A DNA stretch of 7,738 nucleotides from Atopobium sp. (GTDB lineage Bacteria; Actinomycetota; Coriobacteriia; Coriobacteriales; Atopobiaceae), in contig JABZHP010000054.1 in the NCBI GenBank assembly GCA_015258785.1, positions 1 through 7,738 of the forward strand, written 5' to 3'. The translations under genes and the position numbers were made by a program. This document shows positions 1-5,548 of this stretch, in pieces; within the stretch, counting starts at the first letter, position 1, and each line of letters begins with the position of its first letter. A model generated the notes under the pieces. That model was not told the DNA's origin. It saw only the letters and a list, made by a program, of their open reading frames with translations, and did no database searches.

Positions 1-482
1 TTGCTAAGGAGTGCTACCTCACCCTTCGCGATTACGGTTCACAGGCAATTAAGGCTTGCGAGAACAACGTTGTAACCCCAGCTCTTGAGGCTATCTGCGA
101 GGCTACCGTCTACATGAGTGGTGTCGGCGCTGACAACGTTAACTGCGCAGCAGCTCACTCCTTCTACAACGGCCTCACCTCTCTTGGTGGCCACAGCGCA
201 CCTCACGGCAACTGCGTTGCTTTTGGTACCCTGGTCCAGCTTGTTCTTGAGGGCGTTCCTCAGGAGGAGTTTGACGAGGTCCAGGACTTCTGCCTTGAGG
301 TTGGTCTTCCAACTACCCTCGAGGAGGTTGGCATCACCACTGACGAGCAGATCAAGAAGATCGCTGAGGCTGCTTGCGTTCCTGGCGAGACCATCCACAA
401 CCTCGCTGGCGACGTCACTCCTGACGAGCTCTATGCAGCTATCGTTCAGGCTGACGCAATGGGCCGTGCTCTTAAGGCTTAA
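1..482 (+). CDS. gldA: Glycerol dehydrogenase, C-terminal part (5' end outside window)
   Basis: This is the last 159 residues of an NAD-dependent, metal-containing glycerol dehydrogenase, a cytosolic enzyme that oxidises glycerol to dihydroxyacetone (or runs the reverse reaction). The reading frame is open from the first full codon at position 3 and ends with TAA at 480-482. The family is about 365 residues, so roughly the N-terminal half, including the NAD-binding domain, is missing. Recognisable GldA segments are VVTPALEAI, the helix AAAHSFYNGLT, and HGNCVAFGTLVQLVLEG. The His codons at 156-158 (AAAH) and 204-206 (HGNCVAFG) align with the two histidine metal ligands of the family. The linker between them (SLGGHSAP) is one residue shorter than in typical GldA and lacks its ECHHAY sequence. 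An ATG at 114-116 lies in mid-domain and is not the start. The gene converges on the DXS-like gene and is closed by the terminator at 581-612. Confidence 0.93.
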   Translation, partial: AKECYLTLRDYGSQAIKACENNVVTPALEAICEATVYMSGVGADNVNCAAAHSFYNGLTSLGGHSAPHGNCVAFGTLVQLVLEGVPQEEFDEVQDFCLEVGLPTTLEEVGITTDEQIKKIAEAACVPGETIHNLAGDVTPDELYAAIVQADAMGRALKA

Positions 483-580
483 GGTTTTAGCTGCACGTCG
501 CGCTGCGACGGCGCATCGCAAGGTATATCCGAGCGGCAGGTCGCAATAGCGCACCGCAACAGCACATTCGCTTGAAACAG

Positions 581-612
581 AAGAGGGACCGCAGATGCGG
601 CCCCTCTTTTTT
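581..612 (+). terminator. Intrinsic terminator of gldA
   Basis: The left arm AAGAGGG plus CCGCA (581-593, with one A at 588) pairs with TGCGG plus CCCTCTT (596-608, with an opposed C at 601). This gives a 12-bp stem with one A:C mismatch, followed by a T run at 607-612. It lies about 100 nt after the gldA stop codon. Facing the other way there is no useful T run, so it is read as a rightward terminator only. Confidence 0.88.
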
Positions 613-711
613 GTTGCAGTTTTGATGTGATGGCGAGAAGTGCGGACGATGCCGCAACGACAAAGCCGCAGCGCGGGCGCGGCTCGCGCCGAGACAGCAG
701 CGACGCACCAC

Positions 712-2469
712 CTACAGGCCCAGTACCTGCTTGACGTCTGCGGCAATAAGCTCAGACTCCAGATGACTCTCTCGCATAAGATCTGCGATGTTGACGCGGT
801 CGTAGAAAGCCTTCTTGACGCCGTAGTTCAGTACGCGTGCGGAAGAAGTTCCCAGGTAACTGGCTATATTCTGTCCCCAGCCGCCCTCGATAATGCCGTC
901 CTCAATGGTCACGATGACGTCGTGGTTTTTTACCAGGTTGTCGAGCAGATTCTGATCAACACCAGAGGCAAAGTATGGCTTGACCAGCGTGGCTTCAATT
1001 CCCAGAGTAGAACTAAGGGCCTCAACGGTTTTCTCGCCAAGGTCGTAGAAATCGCCCAGGGCAAGAACGGCCACCTTGGAGCCCTTGCGCGTGACCCCGT
1101 AGGTGTTGAGGGCGTCGAAGTTTGTGCGGACGGAGCCCTCGGCGTGGACCACGGGACCGGAAGGGATTGCGATATAGACAGGGTGTTTATCCTGGTCAAG
1201 TGCCCAGTCGAGCATGGCGATGTACTCCTCGGCGTTGGATGGCGCGAGGTAGACCATGTTAGGAATGTTTGCGATCATGGAAATGCTGCTGAGGCCCTGG
1301 TGGGTGGCGGCCATCAAGCCCCTAATGGAGCCGGAGCCCACGATAACCGCAGGGTTCTGGTTGAGCGCCAGGTCCTGGGTCAGCTGGTCGTAGGTGCGCT
1401 GGATGAAGGTTGCGCTTGAGCCCCAAACCACGTGCGCGCCGGCGTGAGCTGCGCCGGAAGCCATTGCAACTACGGTTTCCTCGGCAATGCCCACGTCAAG
1501 GTAGTGCTTTCCCAACTTTTCTCGGCGTTCCTGCGTAAGGCCGAGAAGACCAGGAACAGCCGACATGAGCACCAGGAACTTCGGGTCAGTCTTTGCGCGC
1601 TTGAGGGCATACTCTGCAAAAATGCTGGCATACGACTCGGAAGAACCGGATGCAGGGCTCTGACCAGTCTGGATGTCAAACGGCATGTGCCAGTGCCACT
1701 TCTCCTTGTTTGCCTCTGCGGGAGCGTAACCCTTGCCTTTGAGCGTATTGATGTGGACCACGACCGGATGAGTCGAGTCTTTTACCTGCTCAAATGCGGC
1801 GATAAGAGCCTCGATGTCGTTGCCGTCATTGACATACAGGTAGTCCAGGCCCATCGATTTAAAGAGGTTATTCTCGGCAGCTCCGTTGGTGCGGCGCAGC
1901 TCAGCAAACTGCTCGTACATGCCGCCGTGGTTCTCGGCGATGGACATCTGGTTGTCGTTGAAGACAATGATAAAGTTGCTGTTCAGCTCACCGGCAACGT
2001 TCAAGCCCTCAAGCGCCTCGCCGCCGGACATGGATCCGTCACCGATAACTGCGATGATGTTCTCCTTGCCGCCCATGATGTCGCGAGCCTTTGCAAGACC
2101 AAGCACCAAGCTGATAGACGTGGAAGTGTGGCCGATTTTGAAGAGATCGTGCGGGGTCTCGGCGGGATCAGTGTAAGGAGACACCGAGTCGTAAAGCGCG
2201 GGATCCATGTATGCCTGCTTGCGGCCGGTGAGCATCTTGTGAGGATACGTCTGGTGCGAGACGTCGTAAACGATATGGTCAACGGGCGAGTTGAACACGG
2301 TATGAAGCGCGATAGTTGCCTCGACGATGCCAAAGTTTGGACCAAAGTGGCCGCCATGCTTTGACTCCATGACCAGCAGATTGTCGCGAATCTCCTGCGC
2401 AAGCGCCGCACGAGCCTCCGCGTCCAGCTTCTTTACGTCTTCCGGTCCATTGATATGCTCTAGGTACAT
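712..2469 (-). CDS. Divergent, short DXS-family thiamine-diphosphate enzyme
   Basis: This 585-residue protein belongs to the 1-deoxy-D-xylulose-5-phosphate synthase family (cytosolic, thiamine diphosphate and Mg2+; canonical reaction pyruvate + glyceraldehyde-3-phosphate to DXP + CO2, first step of the MEP pathway). Automated naming would call it dxs. Cofactor features are present: GGH at 39-41, SHQTYPHKMLTGR at 71-83, GHTSTSIS at 113-120, the GDG...NDN Mg/ThDP motif (GDG 143-145, NDN 171-173), KGKGYAPAE at 244-252, and the activating Glu in GIAEE (E330). The substrate side is rebuilt: DRAG is GSGS (378-381), LSYLR is ISMIA (396-400), and RYPRG is AIPSG (434-438). It is about 35 residues shorter than E. 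coli Dxs (620), mostly from loss of the flexible region after the NDN motif. The start is set by AAAGAAAGG six bases upstream. Family membership is sure; the reaction is not. It may be a DXS-like or transketolase-like enzyme with another acceptor. Confidence 0.85.
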   Translation of the reverse strand: MYLEHINGPEDVKKLDAEARAALAQEIRDNLLVMESKHGGHFGPNFGIVEATIALHTVFNSPVDHIVYDVSHQTYPHKMLTGRKQAYMDPALYDSVSPYTDPAETPHDLFKIGHTSTSISLVLGLAKARDIMGGKENIIAVIGDGSMSGGEALEGLNVAGELNSNFIIVFNDNQMSIAENHGGMYEQFAELRRTNGAAENNLFKSMGLDYLYVNDGNDIEALIAAFEQVKDSTHPVVVHINTLKGKGYAPAEANKEKWHWHMPFDIQTGQSPASGSSESYASIFAEYALKRAKTDPKFLVLMSAVPGLLGLTQERREKLGKHYLDVGIAEETVVAMASGAAHAGAHVVWGSSATFIQRTYDQLTQDLALNQNPAVIVGSGSIRGLMAATHQGLSSISMIANIPNMVYLAPSNAEEYIAMLDWALDQDKHPVYIAIPSGPVVHAEGSVRTNFDALNTYGVTRKGSKVAVLALGDFYDLGEKTVEALSSTLGIEATLVKPYFASGVDQNLLDNLVKNHDVIVTIEDGIIEGGWGQNIASYLGTSSARVLNYGVKKAFYDRVNIADLMRESHLESELIAADVKQVLGL

Positions 2470-2475
2470 GTGCGG

Positions 2476-2484
2476 CCTTTCTTT
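2476..2484 (-). promoter_or_regulatory. Ribosome-binding site of the DXS-like gene
   Basis: On the minus strand AAAGAAAGG lies six bases before the ATG at 2469-2467. It is the only purine-rich site that fits and it decides this start. I could not find a convincing -35/-10 pair in the upstream region. Confidence 0.6.
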
Positions 2485-2598
2485 AAACGAGCTGAAATGA
2501 GCAGATTGCTTGCTTGCTGCGCGACGCGCGGGACGCAGCGCGCGTGGGGTGCGGGCGCAGGGCTTCGGTCAACCACATCGTGCGAGCGACGCGTTAGA

Positions 2599-2624
2599 TG
2601 TGCAGGTCAAATGTACAGGTCAAA
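2599..2624. repeat. 13-bp tandem direct repeat upstream of the DXS-like gene
   Basis: TGTGCAGGTCAAA (2599-2611) is followed directly by TGTACAGGTCAAA (2612-2624), 12 of 13 identical. It lies 130-155 bp upstream of the DXS-like start codon. On the minus strand it reads as two TTTGACC boxes 13 bp apart, which could be a protein-binding site or carry a -35-like TTGACC. No good -10 box sits at the right distance. Confidence 0.6.
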
Positions 2625-2755
2625 CACGTGGCAATCTAAACATAGCTTTGATGCGCGAAGTTATGTTTTTGGTTTACCCAGAACATGTCCAAGAATTTCT
2701 CGTAATTTGGTTTTAGCGGAATTACTTAGTTGATTGCTCTGTTTTGTTGATGGCT

Positions 2756-2888
2756 GAACACACCTATGACAGATAATCTGTCAAAAAGACGTATACATGA
2801 CGTCGAAAATAGCTAAAACGTGCAGATTATCTTCATTTGATGTGTAATATGCCTGCAATTGTGCAGAATATCTGTCATAGGTGTGTTC
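2756..2888. repeat. 133-bp element with 25-bp terminal inverted repeats
   Basis: The left arm 2756-2780 begins GAACACACCTATGACAGATA. The right arm 2864-2888, read on the minus strand, begins with the same 20 bases, and 24 of 25 positions match (A versus T at position 21). The 83 bases between the arms carry further symmetry: GACGT/ACGTC at 2788-2792 and 2800-2804, and CTGCA/TGCAG at 2853-2857 and 2862-2866. There is no open frame of note. The outer flanks share only the dinucleotide CT. It could be a miniature inverted-repeat transposable element, a large transcribed hairpin, or a paired operator region; the sequence alone does not decide. Confidence 0.75.
2767..2783. promoter_or_regulatory. 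Perfect 17-bp palindrome, candidate operator
   Basis: TGACAGATAATCTGTCA is two perfect 8-bp half sites around a central A, inside the left arm of the 133-bp element. Related cores lie at 2823-2833 (CAGATTATCTT) and 2864-2874 (CAGAATATCTG). The geometry is what a dimeric repressor would bind, but no regulator gene lies in the window and the assignment is an inference. Confidence 0.4.
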
Positions 2889-3132
2889 CTTAGAAGCGGA
2901 ATTTACCCATAGTTAAATTCTTTATATTTCTCTATTCATTATTCAGCATATAAAATAGAGTTTATGCATATAAATGTATACCGGTTAGTGAGACCACCTA
3001 GCCGTCAGGCAAGACGCTCTAGTTTCCTGGTTATTTTGACTAAAAGCTATACGATTCCCCAGTAAGACCTACTAAAACGGCACTATTTTGTGCGCCAAGC
3101 CTAAAAGTCGTCGCTCAACACGCTGCAGAAAC

Positions 3133-3171
3133 GCAAAAGAACCCTCGCACCTGAAAGATGCGAGAGTTCTT
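3133..3171 (-). terminator. Intrinsic terminator of the EF-G-like gene
   Basis: On the minus strand AAGAACTCTCGCA (3171-3159) pairs with TGCGAGGGTTCTT (3149-3137), a 13-bp stem with one T:G wobble and a 9-nt loop, followed by a short T run (TTTT, then GCG). It lies about 30 bp after the EF-G-like stop codon and separates that gene from the DXS-like gene. Confidence 0.85.
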
Positions 3172-3198
3172 GCTTGAAACGTTACATCTACCTGCAGC

Positions 3199-5274
3199 TT
3201 AGCGCTCGCCGGCGGCGCGACGCTCGGCGTACTCGGCAGCAAGACGAGCCTGGATGTCGTGTGGCACCTGCTCGTATCCTGCCAGCTCAACGGTATACTC
3301 GCCCGTTCCGCGCGAGAGGGACCTCAGCCTTGTAGCGTAATCGGTAACCTCAGCGTATGGAATCGTCGCTTTAATGGTGGTCTCACCAGCGGAAACACCG
3401 GTACCGGAAGACATTCCCTCAACGCGACCGCGGGAAGCGGAGACGTCACCCATGACGGAACCTGCATAGCTGTCTGGAACGGTGATCTCCAGGTGAGCCA
3501 TAGGCTCCAGGAGAACGGGTTCTGCCTGGTCAACAGCCTTCTGGAAACCAATGCGAGCAGCGGTCTTGAATGCCATCTCGTTGGAGTCGACTGGGTGGTA
3601 AGAGCCCTCGTAAACAGCAACTTTAACATCAATCATAGGATATCCAGCCAAAACGCCTTCACGCATGGTCTCCTGGACACCCTTATCAATAGCGGGGATG
3701 AAGCCGCGTGGAATGTGGCCACCTACAATCTCGTCCACAAACTCGTAACCTGCGTCTGGGTTTGGCTCGATGCGCAGCCAGCAGTCGCCGTACTGGCCAG
3801 AGCCGCCGGTCTGCTTCTTGTGCCTGCCCTGAGCACTTGCAACTCGACGGATTGTCTCGCGATATGGAATGCGAAGCGCAACCTTATGTGCGGAAACGCC
3901 GGCTCGCTGCTCAAGACGCTCGAGAAGAACGGCTACTTGTGCCTCTCCAATTGCAGAAACAATGGTCTGGCCGGTGTCCTCGTCACGCTCAACCTTAAGA
4001 GTTGGATCGGCGTCGGCGGCCTTCTCCAGGAACGCAAAGAGCTTGCCCTCGGTACCGCGCTCATCAGGCTCAATAGCCGTGCGATACAGGGAGTTGGGGA
4101 ACCTAAACGCGGCAGCCTCAACCTTACCGGTAACGGAGAGCGTGTCGCCCGTCATGGCCTCGAGCTTTGGAACTACTACGATGTCGCCGGCTGCGGCGGT
4201 GCTCACATCAGCCGTTTCTTTACCGCACATGCGATACAGGTGAGAAAGGCGCTCGGGCTTGCGGGTGCGAGCGTTGATAAGCTCGGAACCTGCAGAAACA
4301 GTACCTGCAAGCACCTTTACAAAGGTAAGCTTACCGTTCTGTGGATCCTGCAGCGACTTGAAGGCAAACGCAACAGGGCGCTCGTCATCAGGTGAAATAT
4401 CAAGCTGCTCGCCGTTGACCAGCGGAATGCGGCCAAAGTCGGACATAGTTGGGAACCAGCCGTCAACAGCATCAAGCAGAGAGATAACGCCCTCTTCACG
4501 GACGCAAGAACCGGAGAAGACAGGAACAAAAATGCGCTCCATAAGAGCTTTGCCCAGCAGACCCTCAAGCTCTTCCTGCGTAATCTCTCCGCCCTCAAGG
4601 TAGCGCATCATCAGCTCATCGTCGGCCTCAACAACCAGCTCGGTCAGGGCAGCGCGAGCAGCCTCTGCCTCTGCTTGGAACTCGGCAGGAATATCGGTGA
4701 CCTCAGGCTTGCCGTCTACCAGCTTGCGCGCCTTCTGATGGACAACGTCAATGATGCCGGAGAATGCCTCGCCGGAGCCCATTGGAATGGTCACTGCACC
4801 AAGCGAGGAGCCAAAACGATCCTGGAGCATAGCCATCGCGGTCTCGTAGTCTGCATCAGGGCGATCTAGGCGGTTGATAAACAGTGCGCGGCAGAGAGAC
4901 AGGTCCTCGGCAGCAAACCAAAGCCTGGTGGTAATAGTGCCAGGTCCACTAGCTGCATCAACGACAAACAGCGCGGTCTCGACAGCGCTCATTGCCGAAT
5001 AGGCGTCACCCACAAAGTCAGGATAGCACGGTGCATCAAGCACGTTAATGCGTGTATTTTCCCAGGTAATTGGTGCGATAGTAGTAGAGATAGAGAATCC
5101 GCGCTCTGACTCTTGTGAATCGTAATCAAGCGTGGGCTTTGTGCCTGCGTGGCCGCCTAAACGAGTGGTTGCACCCGTCAGATGCAGCATTGCCTCGGCA
5201 AGCATGGTTTTGCCCACGCCGCCTTGGCCCACCAGGACCACATTCTTTACCTTAGAAACATTTTTTTCGGCCAT
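3199..5274 (-). CDS. EF-G-like translation factor (EF-G2 type GTPase)
   Basis: A 691-residue cytosolic translational GTPase of the EF-G family, full length. Visible in order: G1 P-loop GQGGVGKT (16-23); switch I ERGFSIST with T64; G3 DAPCYPDF (80-87); G4 NRLD (134-137); G5 SGS (254-256); domain II after about 295; domain IV KKQTGGSGQYGD (486-497) and the tip segment AGYPMIDVKVAVYEGSYHPVDS; C-terminal domain V RLRSLSRGTGEYTVEL (649-664) ending YEQVP. The Gly/Tyr-rich, non-canonical G motifs point to the EF-G2-like group rather than housekeeping FusA, whose G3 is DTPGHVDF and G4 NKMD. Here the catalytic-position His is Tyr, the DxxG Gly is Cys, and the NKxD Lys is Arg. In mycobacteria the EF-G2 paralogue binds guanine nucleotides but lacks ribosome-dependent GTPase activity, so housekeeping translocation should not be assumed. 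AGAGGAGG precedes the ATG by four bases. It stands alone between two terminators. Confidence 0.88.
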   Translation of the reverse strand: MAEKNVSKVKNVVLVGQGGVGKTMLAEAMLHLTGATTRLGGHAGTKPTLDYDSQESERGFSISTTIAPITWENTRINVLDAPCYPDFVGDAYSAMSAVETALFVVDAASGPGTITTRLWFAAEDLSLCRALFINRLDRPDADYETAMAMLQDRFGSSLGAVTIPMGSGEAFSGIIDVVHQKARKLVDGKPEVTDIPAEFQAEAEAARAALTELVVEADDELMMRYLEGGEITQEELEGLLGKALMERIFVPVFSGSCVREEGVISLLDAVDGWFPTMSDFGRIPLVNGEQLDISPDDERPVAFAFKSLQDPQNGKLTFVKVLAGTVSAGSELINARTRKPERLSHLYRMCGKETADVSTAAAGDIVVVPKLEAMTGDTLSVTGKVEAAAFRFPNSLYRTAIEPDERGTEGKLFAFLEKAADADPTLKVERDEDTGQTIVSAIGEAQVAVLLERLEQRAGVSAHKVALRIPYRETIRRVASAQGRHKKQTGGSGQYGDCWLRIEPNPDAGYEFVDEIVGGHIPRGFIPAIDKGVQETMREGVLAGYPMIDVKVAVYEGSYHPVDSNEMAFKTAARIGFQKAVDQAEPVLLEPMAHLEITVPDSYAGSVMGDVSASRGRVEGMSSGTGVSAGETTIKATIPYAEVTDYATRLRSLSRGTGEYTVELAGYEQVPHDIQARLAAEYAERRAAGER

Positions 5275-5278
5275 GATG

Positions 5279-5286
5279 CCTCCTCT
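5279..5286 (-). promoter_or_regulatory. Ribosome-binding site of the EF-G-like gene
   Basis: AGAGGAGG on the minus strand, a near-ideal Shine-Dalgarno sequence, ends four bases before the ATG at 5274-5272. The spacing is a little short but no other start in the region fits. The upstream 5287-5413 should contain the promoter, since a terminator closes the ABC operon at about 5414; I found no clear -35/-10 pair there. Confidence 0.7.
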
Positions 5287-5413
5287 GACTGCGGCAAGCA
5301 GCCGAGAAGGTCAGCCGATAGTTCGCGCCCGAGTCTAGCGCGATATGCTTCGGCCCTTCCTGCTACTTACCGAACAAGAAAACCTCTAGCCACCCTACCG
5401 TACCGCAAAGCAC

Positions 5414-5460
5414 AAAAAGAGACACCCACCATTCGATAAACGACATATGGTGGGTGTCTC
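5414..5460 (-). terminator. Intrinsic terminator of the ABC transporter operon
   Basis: GAGACACCCACCAT (minus strand, 5460-5447) pairs perfectly with ATGGTGGGTGTCTC (5432-5419) over 14 bp, with a 14-nt loop and a following run of five T (5418-5414). It lies about 90 bp after the permease stop codon. A smaller hairpin, TTCTTC/GAAGAA at 5466-5471 and 5478-5483, precedes it. Confidence 0.92.
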
Positions 5461-5548
5461 AAAGTTTCTTCTCGGCAGAAGAATTTGTGCTATTACCGCA
5501 GGTAGACGATGCGAAATCGCAGAACGTCACCCGTGTGCATCACTAAAG

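Larger units (their letters stand above)
2470..3198. other. Long intergenic region without a credible gene
   Basis: About 730 bp separate the start of the DXS-like gene from the end of the EF-G-like gene. Reading left to right it holds: a GC-rich leader (2515-2580) with GCTGCG/CGCAGC arms at 2516-2521 and 2534-2539; the 13-bp tandem repeat (2599-2624); an AT-rich tract; the 133-bp inverted-repeat element (2756-2888); an AT-rich stretch (about 2889-2985) with two direct copies of GCATATAAA at 2946-2954 and 2966-2974, exactly 20 bp apart; about 140 bp (2990-3128) in which I see nothing recognisable; and the terminator of the EF-G-like gene. The plus-strand open frames here (2470-2733, 2510-2716) are Arg/Cys-rich, show no family resemblance and have no ribosome-binding site. 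Confidence 0.7.

Noticed and set aside
114..482. 122-residue protein starting at ATG 114 as an independent gene
   Set aside because: It is the in-frame interior of glycerol dehydrogenase; the frame is open and homologous from the window start.
640..2364. Long plus-strand frames opposite the DXS-like gene (640-1419, 1432-2364)
   Set aside because: These are antisense shadows of a well-supported gene; their translations have no recognisable domain.
2470..2733. 87-residue plus-strand open frame in the long intergenic region
   Set aside because: It begins directly at the DXS-like start codon on the opposite strand, has no ribosome-binding site, and its Arg/Cys-rich composition resembles no family.
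2470..2760. TPP riboswitch upstream of the ThDP enzyme gene
   Set aside because: I looked on the minus strand for the conserved THI-box segments and did not find them.
2756..2888. Insertion sequence with target-site duplication
   Set aside because: There is no transposase frame inside and the flanks share only a CT dinucleotide, so only a MITE-like or regulatory reading is left open.
3072..3290. 72-residue minus-strand open frame across the EF-G-like 3' end
   Set aside because: It overlaps the end of the EF-G-like gene in another frame and runs through its terminator.
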